Assembly: GCA_036023115.1 (NCBI GenBank)
Contig: JAYKKT010000059.1
Span: forward strand, 4,130,001-4,194,000
Direction: 5' to 3'
Length of the DNA stretch: 64,000 bases
DNA from: Brasenia schreberi
Taxonomy: Eukaryota > Streptophyta > Magnoliopsida > Nymphaeales > Cabombaceae
Shown: positions 48,125 through 60,808 of the stretch, piece after piece
Numbering within the stretch: the first letter of the stretch is position 1
Layout of the letters: each line of letters opens with the position of its first letter
Notes under the pieces: generated by a model
Seen by the model: only the letters and a program-made list of their open reading frames with translations
What the model was told of the DNA's origin: nothing
Databases searched by the model: none
Translations under genes and position numbers: made by a program

Positions 48125-49846
48125 ATGTCTAGGGTTTCCTTCTTCCTCAGAAACCACAATTTCCGCCATTACGCGTCCTCCTCATGGATTTATCTTCCTG
48201 GAAACCCTCTAATGAAGTGGCCGTCCGATCCGTCTCCGGCGAAATCTCTCCGGAAGCCTGTTCTGATAGAACCCGGAGAAGGGGGAGAAGACGAAGAGTG
48301 CCGTTTGCGGAGAGATGCCGCGATAATTTCACCGCTTTTGCGAGAGTACCGGGGTGATGATTCCGGCCTTCGATCGGCGCTAGATGGAACGCTAATCCGG
48401 CTGAATGCATCCTTGATCCGGCGCCTCATGATCTCCTGTGAGTACTCCTTCCGGCCTCTTTATACGCTCTTCCTCTGGGCTGAGACCCAGCCGGGGTATC
48501 GGCACACGCCGGGCGTTCTGAACTCGATGATCGATTTGCTCGGGAAATCGGGGGATTTCGATTCTGCCTGGTTGCTGATCGATCGGTTCTCGAAGCCCGA
48601 ATTTCGCCTGGTTTCGCACGAGACTTTTACGATCATGATTAGGCGGTATGCAAGGGCGCGAATGCCGCAAGATGCGATCAGGACGTTCCATCGGATGGCA
48701 AGGTTCGGGATCGCTTCGCCGAATTTCGACGTTCTCTTGGACGCCCTCTGCAAAGAAGGTTTGATCCGATCGGCGGAGGCTGTCTTCCGTCAACAGAAAA
48801 ATATCCCAGCAATTACTTCGTACAACATCCTTCTCAATGGATGGTTCCGTTGCGGGAAACTTCGTCATGCCGAGAAACTCTTTGCCGAAATGCTGGAGAA
48901 AGGTGTCACCCCTACGATTGTTACATACGGGACCTTGATCGAAGGGTACTGCAAAAGGCGTAGAGTCGAGAAAGCGATGGAATTGATTGAGGAGATGAAG
49001 TCTCAGCACGGGATCGAGCCCAACATTATAACGTACAATCCGATCATAGATGCTTTCGGCGAATCCCAGCGATCGAAAGAAGCATTGGCATTGGCTGAGA
49101 AGATCACTTCTTATGGATTGGATCTCACAATTTCTTCGTACAATTCGCTTGTGAAAGGGTTCTGCAAGGAGGGAAATTTGCTTTTTGCGAGCAGAGTGCT
49201 GAAGGCGATGATATCGAAAGGTTGTCTTCCCACACCAACTACCTACAATTACTTCTTCAAGTTATTCGCGAAATACGGTAAGATCGAAGAGAGTTTGAAT
49301 TTGTATAAGAAGATGGTCGAAATGGGGCACGTTCCGGATCGGTTGACCTATCATTTGCTGGTAAAGATGCTTTGCGAACTCGGTAAATTGGATATGGCAG
49401 TTGGGATCATTAAAGAGATGAATTCACGAGGATGCGATTCAGACCTTGCGATTTGCACGATGTTGATTCATTTGCTTTGTAGATTGAATCGACTGGAAGA
49501 AGCTTACTCTGAATTTGTGAGCATGATTGAAAAGGGCCTCATTCCTCAGTATCTCACATATCAGAGGTTGGTCGCTTCTCTGAAGAAAGCAGGGATGGTG
49601 GAAATTGCAAACAAGATATCCGAGATGATGTCGAGAATTCCGCACTCGAAAGGATTGCCTGATACATATAAGGGTGATGATGGTATGCAAGATATCGACC
49701 GAAAATCTTCGATAGTGAAGAGATCCCAAGCAATATCTGATGTTTTAAAGAGTTGCAAAAATCCAAGAAAGCTTAGCAAGATGAGAGGCTTAGGTGACAA
49801 TGCTGTGAAGAAAGCAAACCAATCATATAACCGAGATTGGAGCTAG
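48125..49846 (+). CDS. P-class pentatricopeptide repeat protein, single exon
   Basis: An uninterrupted 573-codon ORF. The N-terminus (MSRVSFFLRNHNFRHYASSS) is basic, rich in Ser/Arg and free of acids, as in mitochondrial presequences. From residue ~125 onward there are about ten 35-residue PPR motifs of P type, such as ITSYNILLNGWFRCGKLRHA, VTYGTLIEGYCKRRRVEKAM, ITYNPIIDAFGESQRSKEAL, TTYNYFFKLFAKYGKIEESL and LTYHLLVKMLCELGKLDMAV. No E, DYW or PLS motifs were seen. P-class proteins bind organellar RNA for processing or stability. The tail (SRIPHSKGLPDTYKG) and repeat order resemble what I remember of Arabidopsis At5g11310 (SOAR1), but this is unverified, so no symbol is given. Absence of introns is usual for the family. 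Confidence 0.93.
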   Translation: MSRVSFFLRNHNFRHYASSSWIYLPGNPLMKWPSDPSPAKSLRKPVLIEPGEGGEDEECRLRRDAAIISPLLREYRGDDSGLRSALDGTLIRLNASLIRRLMISCEYSFRPLYTLFLWAETQPGYRHTPGVLNSMIDLLGKSGDFDSAWLLIDRFSKPEFRLVSHETFTIMIRRYARARMPQDAIRTFHRMARFGIASPNFDVLLDALCKEGLIRSAEAVFRQQKNIPAITSYNILLNGWFRCGKLRHAEKLFAEMLEKGVTPTIVTYGTLIEGYCKRRRVEKAMELIEEMKSQHGIEPNIITYNPIIDAFGESQRSKEALALAEKITSYGLDLTISSYNSLVKGFCKEGNLLFASRVLKAMISKGCLPTPTTYNYFFKLFAKYGKIEESLNLYKKMVEMGHVPDRLTYHLLVKMLCELGKLDMAVGIIKEMNSRGCDSDLAICTMLIHLLCRLNRLEEAYSEFVSMIEKGLIPQYLTYQRLVASLKKAGMVEIANKISEMMSRIPHSKGLPDTYKGDDGMQDIDRKSSIVKRSQAISDVLKSCKNPRKLSKMRGLGDNAVKKANQSYNRDWS

Positions 49847-51252
49847 ATCTTCTAGAACTTGAACTGGTTTAACCATGCTAGCTGCTCGGTAAAAGATGGC
49901 ACTTGCCCATCTTGTGAACAGCAACTCTCAATTGAAAGGTGTTGCGGGTAGGGAAGCTCATGATTGAATCTGATGATCAACGGCTGAGAAGCTTTCAGTT
50001 ACTTCGATCCGCTTAAGCATGGTTTGTTCCTCATAGAGATGGAAGACCAAGCAGCGATTCGACCGCCCAGCTCCCCAAAAACTGTTCTTGGGTGGCTTGT
50101 ACTTGGCCCACGTGGGTGTAAAACTCCGCCGGCCCAGACCACCGGCTTTGGCTTATGCATGGAGGTCCTGCCCATAGAGATAGAAATGAGCCGATCATTT
50201 GATCTCCCTCCGACCACCTGACTTACGAGGCAAGCGGGAGTAATTATGCTGAAAATGAGAAGACAGTGGTTGACACTCACTTGGTCGTTTGTGCTGACAC
50301 TGGCTGGAAGCAGCAGCTAAGAAGCATTTCTTTGGACTTCAATGAAGAGATCCATGGCTCTCCTGGCTAGGCTGTCGACACAAAAGACCTCCAGCTTGAC
50401 GGTCACGAGTTTGACAGTCAGGCATGCATATCCCTCAGCTTGTTTAAGAAATTGCATCTTCTGTTCTTATTATGTGGAAAAATTTCCTTCTTATATAACC
50501 GGGAGAAGCTGCCAGCGATAGCTGTTGATTGGAGCCATGGAGCCTAAAAATTTCAAGGATAGGACCATTGGGCCCAGGGCCTATACTTGTGTTAGGCTTA
50601 ATGCGCCTGGCTGGTCCCTACGGAAATTCGGTTGTACATATGAGAATTGGTAACGTACATATCAACAATCTTGGGTGTTTGAAACATCTTCGGACTCTTT
50701 CAATTAGGGGATAAGCCTAAGACAGACTCTTCTATGTACTGATATTGATTGACCGGATCAAGCCACTAAACCATCTAGGATGGCTTCTAATTTGTTTTGA
50801 TGTGTGAACTCAACAAATGGTTTAAACTTCAATATTGATTGCTGAAGTTCTATTCAACATTTCAAGCATTATTGTTTAAAAATGGTTTCATGATTTGTCC
50901 AATCTTTCATCTTTATCATCTAAAAATTCAAATATTTACAGTGTTTAAACTTGACAAAAATCTTTAAGAAACTAGTATACACTCTAAAATACGTCAGAAC
51001 AGCCATTTGGTGGCTACATCTATCCAAAAATGATACCAAAGTGTGTATATATATAAATGTATATAGAGAGAGATCCATGTTTAAATTCACTTAAATATTT
51101 TTATCGTTCAATTCATATGATTAATGATAGAGATTTGAAATTTAAAAAATTTAAAGCATTATTGTACTTTTCAAATTCAAATCTCCATTGTTGTTCATGA
51201 CAAAAATGTTGGAGTAGATTTAAGGATAGATGAATGTTCGCATGAACTATTC

Positions 51253-51300
<48 letters not shown>

Positions 51301-52437
51301 AATAATCAAAGGGTCTCTCGATGACATTCTTCGAAAAGTACCTTTCTGCTTGCTTTTGTATTATCATAGTATAAAAACAATTTTTGCTTTCTTCTTCATC
51401 ATCCCAACCATTTAATACCCTTATGGCAAAAGTCACCATTTGGAAGTATTTCATTCGTGAGAACCCCTTTCTCTCTCTCTACACACATGAATGCTAGACC
51501 GTTTGATCGCATGTGTGTGTGAGCGATTGGTATGCACATATAATAATGTATATAAGTTGGCAACTGCTCACCTGTGCCCCCGTGCACCAAGACACCATCA
51601 CGCAATCTCTATTCTTTATTTGATAGAAAAAGAGTTTTTCAATCTCTGATTGAACTGTATAAACAATAGTTTAAGGGCCCAAAAGATCACTTTGTGTATA
51701 CTCAATTGCAACACCCTCCAGTTAGGTTTATAACAATTTCATGCGATTGAAGTCTTGCAAACTGTTTACTTTTAAACCCTCGTAGAACCGATTTATTTGT
51801 CCAAGAATGACATGCGTGAGTGGTGGATTTCAAGGTTTGAGGATAGAAATCACACTTGCATTGGTTATTTTTCTCAAGAACATAATCTGAAGTGTGGCGT
51901 TCAGCTAGGATGTGTTCCAGAGAAAAGTATACCTCTTTTCTGTGTGTTCCAATCCCAAAAGGTGTCCCAATTAACTTTCTACTTTACATTGGAGTATTTA
52001 CTGAATCCCCATGAAGAGGATTAATCTCTAGATAGACACATTGATCCTGGATCCACACATCTTAGAAAGGAAAAATGATAGTGTGTGTGTGTGAGAGAGA
52101 GAGAGAGCATCAAATGGCAGTAATGCGAGACAGACATACCACTTGATTTTAAGGGATTTAAAAGCCCGAGGTTAGAAAGTGGACAACCTTTGAATTCATT
52201 CGTTTAATGGTACCACAATAGAGCATTGCACAATTGGGCGCCTCAGCATACAACTCACGATGGACATATGAAATTTAAACTCAAATCAGTATGGTATCTG
52301 CTGAACAAGGGAGATAGTTTCCATTTTTTGCGTTGCAGTTGATCTGCAGCAAGAATAGCATGAACAACCCGAGCAAAGAAAAATCACAGCATCTCTGCAG
52401 ATTTATTGTCCCACTGGCCTGATTTTTTTAGGATGGG
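49847..52437. other. Intergenic between the PPR and SANT genes
   Basis: It contains a SINE-like segment (50348-50440), an AT microsatellite (51257-51297) and a GT/GA microsatellite (~52083-52108). The short ORFs here have no recognisable domains. I see no supported gene. Confidence 0.6.
50348..50440 (+). mobile_element. SINE-like, tRNA-derived repeat
   Basis: An A-box-like ATGGCTCTCCTGGCTAGG and a B-box-like GGTCACGAGTTTGACAGTC are followed by AGGCATGCATATCC, the same order as 29868-29975. Confidence 0.5.
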
Positions 52438-52453
52438 ATTCCATATCCAAACA

Positions 52454-52510
52454 TAGCCGACCCCGTCTAGTATGGGAAAAAGCTTAGTTGTTGTTGTTGT
52501 TGTTGTTGTT
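52454..52510 (+). mobile_element. 57-bp LINE-tail-only insertion with a perfect 16-bp target duplication
   Basis: Only the terminal RTE signal is present (TAGCCGACCCCGTCTAGTAT, then GGGAAAAAGCTTAG and TTG repeats). It is flanked by ATTCCATATCCAAACA at 52438-52453 and 52511-52526. It lies below the SANT gene stop, probably in or near its 3' UTR. Confidence 0.92.
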
Positions 52511-52789
52511 ATTCCATATCCAAACAATCTGCGAGCAATGGAACAGAAAAGCTGTGTAAAAAATCTGTTGTGACAAACGAAGAGAACTAGATTCCACCTT
52601 GGTGATAACCATGCTTGTCAACGAAACCCAGGAAAAAACTTTGTTGCTTTCAACTTCAAATTTTTCTGCAAGTATTATGGATGTCATGCACAACTAGTGC
52701 TTCTGAAGCAATAGCACCTCTACCCAGATTGACCATATTTTCCATTTGAGACTTCAGATTGATATCAAGATTTTGATAGCCCAATCATG

Positions 52790-55700
52790 TCATTCCCTTT
52801 TATCAGAATGAATATGATTCCTGACTTTGTCTGGACTGTCTTCCTCATCCACAGCTTCTTCTTCAGGGCTGGTGACAGCACTAGTAGCATTATCCAAATC
52901 GAGAGAATCAGATTGTGTCAGCACACGAGTATATTTTGTCCGCCTTCGCCTCAATCTAGATGTTGGGTTATCATCTGCACCAGATTTTGTGCCCTGCCCC
53001 CTACGTCTAGTGCTCCACAAACCACATGCAAGAGCTTCCAAGGCCCTTACTGTCAAAGGGCGGTTTCTTGTGCTCTGCCTTCTGGCATGCACCATGGACT
53101 CGGTGTCGCCAACCATGTTATCTGAAGGCTCAAATGCATCGGCACTTCCTGTTTGCTGGTTTATTTCTGCTGGAAGAGAAACTCCTTCCATATCAGGATT
53201 ATCCTCATAATGTACCCCTAGTGTGTTGAACGCATCCCTTTCAACACCATCAGGCCAATGTGGTAAGTTCAGATCAATAAGAGGCCATCGAGCACTTTTT
53301 TCCTGATAAAGAGATGAATCTTTCTCCTGCAATTTGGTACTGTCTAAACAGCCATCACCTGATGTAGCTTCGCACCTCCCACTGAAACTTGTCTCAGGAA
53401 CACCCGACTCCTGAGAGTGATCAGTGGTTCCGGTTTCGGGAACATTAACCAAAAGTGCTTTAGCATGGACTTCTTCCTTAACCCTGGGTGCAGTAGATGG
53501 CAGATCATCTTCTTGGCAGCTATCCCTATGCTTGAGTGAACTCATCCTCTGCCGTTTTGAAGGAGGTAGAGTTTTATTCTGCAAGGAATCTCTTGTATGA
53601 TCAGATTCATGAACCTTTTTCTTGGACGCTAATACTTTTGTCACATCCAGTTCATCTTTCACTGGTGTTGGTTCAGAAAATGTGAACCGACTGTCAAGAG
53701 ACTGCATGTTCACACTTTTTTCAAAATTTTCACTACAATCATCAGGGGAAGCTTTCACATCATCAGGAATTCCTTCCTCTGCTGAAACAGATTCTTCAAT
53801 CAGCTCCTCAGAACTATCATATTCATTGTCTGTTGAAAGACTCGTTGGACTAGATACACCGGAACCAACGGGCAATGGTCTCATGTCCCTTACCTTATAT
53901 GGCTCTTCACAAGCCATACTGGTATCAACAACCGTAAATTTGACACTCTCAGAGTTGGTATTTGAAATTCTTGGACGAAGATAGCAATGGCATTGATGAT
54001 CAGAGAGGCCCTTTTCGTCCAGCTTCATGTGAGCCCCTTCCTTGGCTCTGGTCCCTTTAGTTCCATCAGCCTCTATTTCAAGGAGGCCTGGTTCAAGTGC
54101 TACTTTATTTAGGACATCACTAAGTGAATCAAAGTAATGAGTGCCCTTCACAAGTTTCCTTCTTGAGAATTTCTTTACTCCAGGGATTAGGAAAACCAAT
54201 GAATTCTTGGAACCAACATAACTATCACTTTTAGGCTGCTCTGAATGCCAACCCCTTGCAAGTAGACGAGGCCAAACAGCTTCCCAGAAAAGATCACTTG
54301 ACCGAGCTTTGCTTAGCCTGAAATCACCTGTTAGAAATTTGATGATCTCTTCAGATGTCAGGGAGGAACATGCTTTACCAGCAGGAATTTCCGCACGGGA
54401 AACAATTGGTTGGTTGGTCCTTGTTGGTTCTGCGATGATGCAAGTGAGGTCCTGCTTCCCTTTCCCAATGCCAACAGCTTCTACTAGTTTTGTCAATCCA
54501 ACGATGAATTTTAGCATGGTAACATATTCCTCTAGAGTAACTTTTCCTTCATTATATGCTCTAGTGTTCTGTCCATGAAAGCAGAGTGTTCTTTAAAGTT
54601 GAGAAACTTGACAATCCAGGAAAAGCCCAACCAAATTTAAAAAGCTCAAAAGAAACAACAAAATCAAGTACGGGATTCACAAAGCTCACCAAAATAGACA
54701 GACATTCAGAGCCATAGCCAATCACGTTTTTTAGTACAGAAACCATGCTTCATTGGTCATCATATCAGTTGAACAATACTTCCACAAGATTGACAATAAC
54801 TGAAGGAATAATAACTGATGTAATTTATGGAACAAGAAAAGAACTGCTTATGGTTTTACTCCTATTTTGACCCTATATCCAGTGTTTTGCCTTTCTTCCT
54901 ACTTTACTGGAAATGACTCACTAAAACCGGAACCAGATGAAACCATTGGTTGCAAATATGGGAACACAGACAAGATCATTCAAGAAAAGCTATTATAATT
55001 ACAAGTTGGACCACATAATATAGATGGCTGACATTATCCAGTTTTAATTATGACTGCAGAAATCAATCCAATAACTCGCAGGTCAGCATCATAAATATCA
55101 ATATTGAAGCTGTTGAAATGAAGATGGTTCTGCACTAGATCTGACAGCAACCACATATGATCATGAATATCACAACTACTCAAATTTCAGTGAATCTAGG
55201 AGTGAGGATCCAATGTCCACACATCTAAGGTGGCCCCTATTTTTTACCTGAAAATGAATATTGTCCATCAAACTAAATATGATTAATCTTAGTGGATGAT
55301 GGACAACTTCAAAGCTTACACTCTGTTAATGACATTAGGGTCCACCATGAGAAAATGTTGTCTAACTCCAGTCCAAGTTATCCAGCATATCTTAAACATG
55401 GGGAAAAAAGACATGATGAGAAAAAGATATGATGGATAAAGATTGGCAAACGGATAACCTAGGTTAACAAAACTTGGATGAGCATGGACAAATTGCAATA
55501 CATGGTTAAACTCAACTCGCTGTGCAGTTTCCCTTTTGCATCACCCACGAGTCATCATGGATATGCCAAGGGGAAAAAATTAATGATGTGGAGTAAATAT
55601 TATCCACATCCTTTACCATGAGAAACATATTTACTTTCATTTTTAACATATATAAAGGGGCAATCAATAGTTAAACAAAGTAACGTTCCCATCAATGTCC

Positions 55701-58599
55701 ACTCAACAAGATAAGGAGTATTAAGTACGAGAAGAAAATCTTTGTGGACTTTAAAAAGAATCAACCGCCAGTCAACTCCTATCTTCATTTATCTAGGTTG
55801 CATTACCAGGAATCATGGCCCTACTACTCGGTTGAAAAATTCAACTCAAAAGAAGAGAATTTTACAATAACTGTAGCATATATTCAGAAGCACCAGATTA
55901 TCTAGACAAGGGAGAAAAAGAAAAGATACATTATACATATTTTGTTTGAAGGCCTTGAGTATAATTGTTACTAACTACAGAAACTAGGTGAAGATTAAGA
56001 TATGAAAAGAATGATGAGAGACAATGTTCAAACAATTGTGAGCTATAGGATGAACTTTGAACAATTCAATCAGAATGACTCCTTGAAAAGAAAAAAGAAA
56101 TATTTAAAAAAAACAGAGCAAGTACCTTTCCTATAAATTTTGAGGAATAAATGGAGGAATACAGAAGAAATATCAGATATAAAGCATTTATGCCACAATC
56201 ATAAGTATGCTCATAGATAAGTGCTAGATAGGAAAATCTACTGTAGCTTAGGCACATATGGCAAATGATTGAAAAGGACCAGAAGTCATAGACTCCCAAG
56301 GTTCTTCAGAACTCTTTGTGCTTTACCTCTAGCAGCCAGTGTTTGGATTCTTCTGGTACATGAGGCATCAAACGATTTAGCAATTCCTGCTGTCTTGGTC
56401 CATGGAAAATCCAATGCCCATGAATACACCGTTTGCTTCTGATCTTACGACAATCTGACCATTTTCGATGTGCATCAGATTTGAAAAACTTGCCATAATA
56501 AAAGGACATAATGTCCCCCATACGTTTACTTTCCATAAATTTCTGGACTTGAACAAGGTTTTTCCCAAAAATGTACAGACCAAGCAGAAAACTCTCTTGC
56601 TCATGTTCACTCCATGCCTCACCATGTGCACCAGGCACAAGATGCCAACCACTCAAATCAGCAGATTTCAAATGAGTGGAATGTTCGTCTCCACATATCT
56701 TCACAGAAGAATTTTGTTGCCATATAAATGTGCTATCCATCTCTAATGCTGGCACTTTGAGCTCGTGAATTGATGGATCTTGTCTGCTACCATTTGCAGG
56801 ATGATTCATGCCTTCAACATCCAGTTTTGGATATTCACAAGGAACTTTTGAAATAGAATTAGATACACAAGCCTTCAAGTACTTTTCAAGATGCGGGCCA
56901 TGATCTGAAACTTGACTGAACGTAGAATCTCTTACATCATCTTTGCATTCTTTAATATCCTCATAACACAGTGAACCCTTTATTGGAATTGCAGAGACAG
57001 GTGATGCATGCTCAATGTAATCACTTTTATCATGGACCCGCTTCAGTGGGACTGCTAGCTGCATGCACAAAAACTCATCAACGTCATCTCTGTTTTCCAT
57101 GTCACTACAACTCTGCCTCAACTGAAAGTACTCGCTTTCTATTGTTATTGTTGGAATATCTGCCTGATACTCCACTCCTACTCGAGGAAGTACTTCTGAG
57201 TCTCCGTAGATATCCTCTAAACTAGGTGAACCAGCATGAACCAACTGCTCGGGCTCAAGCATTGCATAATCGTGTTCAGCCATCTGAACCTGTCAGACAA
57301 ACAAAGCCTCATCAGACAAGAAGATGCTTCTCATCCCAGCACAGAAGTACATCTAGGAGCTAAAAGCAGTCAAGGCAGATCTATACTGACTACGAACTGA
57401 GCATCATGACCTAGCATTTCAAATCTCAAACACTCAAATAGGAAAGCAAGTTTTATGTTTAATTGTCAACAACCAAGGTAACGCCACATAGAGCTCAACG
57501 TGGTAGTCAACGCCTTCCTTGTGCTAGCAATTTGATTTGTCTATGTGAAGTATGAGCTTCTTCTCAGGTTAAAAGAAAGTTGGATCATGCAAGCGTGAAC
57601 TGCAGAGATGCTAAAGTTAAAAATAAATCTCTGAGAGGTAGCCAATGAGAACGGATACTTAGGATCCACATACTGGGGGAGTTACAAGTTCAGTATTGGA
57701 ATACAAGCTGAATATTCATGAATTTTATTCAAAAGAGACGGTATACATTTTCACCGGTTGGGAAGCTTAACAGAAACAATATATTAGGATTCTCGTCTTT
57801 AATCTAATTCTTGTCACGTTAATTGAAAGTAACACATTTCCGTTGATAAACCGAATGGCGCTTTGACGATCGAGACAGAAGGACAGGGCCGCAGAGGACC
57901 AACTTATTACTGGAATTTCTTGTTTACTCTACCATACGCGATTGAGATGGTATTTCTTAGCAAAATCAACATTCTAAAGAGACGGTTAATGGTCCAAAAT
58001 ATGGAGCTGCAAATTCGCATTCAACAACCTGATATCGGACTCATCCAATAGCCCTTGCTCCGCAAAATGCTGCATCAGACATTATTTTAGTCAAGACCTC
58101 ACCACTCCCATTCCCCACTAACAAGCATAACACAGATAAAATCTCACCACCAGGAAAAAGAACTCATATATTATCCACGATGGTGCCTTTATGCAAACAC
58201 GATCGACTACCAATTGGGTATTAAATAGAACGATTTATAAGATTTCATACTTGGTTTTCAAGGTAAGAACAACTAGCACACCCATAAACAAAGACAAAAG
58301 TACGAAAGCAACACGATTATCCACGATGGGCAAGAACTGTGCACGAAATACAATGAGTAAACACCCTACCTCAGCAACAAATCTCCAACAAAACCATACA
58401 AAAGCAGAAACCACGAAATATTTCATCTTATAACAGAGACTCGCACACGAATTAACACAAGATCCAAAGCACTTCATATGTAAGAAGACACGATATCACC
58501 ACCAAGCTAGTAACCAACCGTTCGGCACATGCTCAGCACAACAAAGAGAGAAAACCAACAAGCGGCGAGGGAACAAAGGATCTCGGTTTTACCTCCATG
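52790..58599 (-). CDS. SANT/Myb-domain nuclear protein (Arabidopsis At1g09040/At1g09050 type), complete
   Basis: Coding exons are 58594-58599 (ATG GAG), 56327-57289 and 52790-54568. Joined, the protein starts MEVQMAEHDYAML; the second Met alone (57283) gives 911 aa and the first gives 915. An ELM2-like segment (PRVGVEYQADIPTI) lies near residues 33-46. A SANT domain lies at ~221-270 (GEAWSEHEQESFLLGLYIFGKNLVQV...SFYYGKFFKS). It is followed by the conserved LFWEAVWPRLLARGWHSEQP and SLVFLIPGVKKFSRRKLVKG blocks and a long acidic/Ser-rich tail with basic clusters (RLRRRRTKYTR). Family members are annotated as arginine-glutamic acid dipeptide repeat or unknown proteins; ELM2-SANT proteins generally belong to chromatin co-repressor complexes. 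Molecular function is not established here. The intron at 54569-56326 holds no recognised repeat. A GA microsatellite (58783-58815) lies upstream. Confidence 0.9.
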
Positions 58600-58778
58600 A
58601 CGAGAAGTCTAACGTCGGACACACGTAGAAAAGAGAGGATCGAGCTCGAGAGTGACCTGATGCAAATCAACAGTGTAATAAGAAAACCATCGTGTAATGA
58701 TTGACCTCCTTGATGAATTCTCGATTCAAAACAAACACCACCAACGAAAAACAGATATTGCGAATGCCCATTAATAAC

Positions 58779-58816
<38 letters not shown>

Positions 58817-59440
58817 GCCTCGTTTAATAGCAGAAAGAGTGGTTATTCGCGGGGATGGAAGTGAAAATTCGTGGTACTACAGAGACGAAAAAAATGAGGA
58901 ATGAAGGAGCGAGAGGTCATTTAAAGGCATACAGATAGAGAAATGTGGAAAATTAAAAGAAACGAAAACCAAGGGGATGTTTTTTAAAAGAAAATAAATA
59001 GGAAAAAAGGGAGGGCCGAAGTTTTGTGGGTTGAGGAAGAATTTAAAGAACCAAGAATTTCAAAAGTCCCCCAGAAGTATTATTAATTCATGTATCCATG
59101 AAAAAACTTTTATTTTCAAAGTGTGCCTCAAAACCTTTTTGTCCAGGTAAAGCAAAGTAGCGACTTAAATCTCATAAGTGGGTTGGATATGGTACATACC
59201 AAATTTACAATAAATGGTTTAATTAAAAGAATAATAATGCCTAATTGTTGGCAATCATTTATGTAGAAGATAGTAATGCAAGCAGGCCCAAGGGTTACTA
59301 GACCATACGAAGCCTATGGCGCTATTAGATTATATATAGGGACAAAAATATTGAGCCACCTGAGTAATCATGTGAAAGAAGATGAGACTCAAGATGAAGT
59401 TGTAAGAAAAATAAGCATGGTGACACTAATTAATGATATA
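58600..59440. other. SANT gene upstream region
   Basis: It contains a GA microsatellite at ~58783-58815 within ~200 bp of the start codon, then A+T-rich sequence with no supported gene. Confidence 0.6.
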
Positions 59441-60560
59441 CAATAACAACAACAACAACTAAGCCTTTTCCCATACTAGACGGGGTCGGCTACATGGATT
59501 CTTTGTTTCCACAGATCCCTATTGTGTGCCATGTTAGCAGTTAACTCCCAATAAGCTAGATCATTTTTTATTGTTTCTTTCCAACACTTTTGTGGTCGTC
59601 GTCTACCTCTTTTAATAGTTTTCAAAATTAGTTTTTCAAACCTTCTTAGAGATTCTTCTTTTGATCTTCTTTCTATATGTCCAAGTCATCTTAAACGATG
59701 TTCTCTCATTTTATCCTCTATTGGTGCCACTCCTAATTTGTTTCTAATAACCTCATTATGTATACGGTCTTTTCTTGTATGACCACTCATCCATCTTAAC
59801 ATCTTCATTTCTATCACAGACATCTTTTGTACATGTTGATGATTAACTACCCAACACTCAGAACCATAAAACATGGCAGGCCTAATTGCTACTCTATAAT
59901 ATTTACCTTTTAACTTTAATGTATCTTCTTATCACAAAGAATGACTGATGCTCCTCTCCAACCAGCATTAATTCTATGCATAACATCTCCATCAATTCTT
60001 CTGTCACTCTGAAAAATTGACCCTAGGTATTTAAAACTTTCCTTTTGGGTAATGCAATGTATGCCAATTTTAATTTCTATATCCTCTGAAGTAACCAAAT
60101 GATCAAACTTACATTCCATATATTTTGTCTTTGTTCTACTAAGTCGGAGGCCTTTGCTTTCTACTGTTTCTTTCCATAGTTCCAATTTTCTATTAACTTT
60201 TTCCTTAGACTCCTCCACTAATACAATGTCATATGCAAATAACATACACCAAGGTACTTCATCTTGAATATGTTTTGTTAACTCATACATCACCATTATA
60301 AATAAGTATGGACTTAAAGTTGATCCTTGATGTAACCCAATATTAACTTCAAAGAAGTCTATCGTTCTTTCATGAGTCCTCACACATGTTTTTACACCAT
60401 CATAAATGTCTCTTATATGGCTAATATATATGTCAATGGGATACCTCTTTTTTCCAAGGTTCTCCAAAGAACCTCCCTCGGTACCCTATCATAAGCTTTT
60501 TCTAGATCAATAAATATCATGTGAAGGTCTTTCTTTTTTGCTCTAAAATGTTCCATAAGA
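59441..60560 (-). mobile_element. RTE LINE, 5'-truncated
   Basis: The 3' tail is at ~59441 (AACAACAACAACAACTAAGCC). The RT segment at 59916-60467 (HQGSTLSPYLFIMV, FAYDIVLVEESKEKVNRKLE) lies upstream, and the copy ends abruptly near 60560. The catalytic box is FAYD instead of FADD. Confidence 0.88.
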
Positions 60561-60576
60561 CGAGAGGAAATCATTA

Positions 60577-60808
60577 TGTTTTGAACACTAGAAAGACAAC
60601 CAAAAGAAATTCTGGTAAAAAGTTACGAGAAACTAGATTATGAAAATGTTCAAAAGGAATACCACAAAAGTGTTGAAAAGAATTAATAAAAAATAATCTA
60701 GCTTATGTTGAGTTAATTGTTAGCATGACACATGGTTGGGTTCTATGAAAATAAAGAATCCATGTAGCCGATCTCATTTAGTATAATATAGGTTTAGTTG
60801 TTGTTGTT
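60577..60808 (+). mobile_element. LINE 3' fragment, opposite orientation to its neighbour
   Basis: It matches the last ~230 bp of the family on the plus strand (AAACTAGATTATGAAAATG, CCACAAAAGTGTTG) and ends in TTG repeats at 60808. Together with 59441-60560, two outward-facing LINE tails flank this locus. It is more decayed than its neighbour. Confidence 0.75.

Noticed and set aside
48392..49009. 205-codon minus-strand ORF inside the PPR gene
   Set aside because: Antisense shadow of a GC-rich coding sequence; no domain recognised.
50024..50280. Small gene downstream of the PPR ORF
   Set aside because: Short ORFs on both strands, no recognised domain and internal partial duplication; likely repeat.
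52827..53984. Plus-strand ORFs over the SANT gene last exon
   Set aside because: Antisense shadows of a long open exon.
59441..60808. Single LINE inverted by twin priming
   Set aside because: Both parts carry their own TTG tails pointing outward, so they are two insertions rather than one inverted element.
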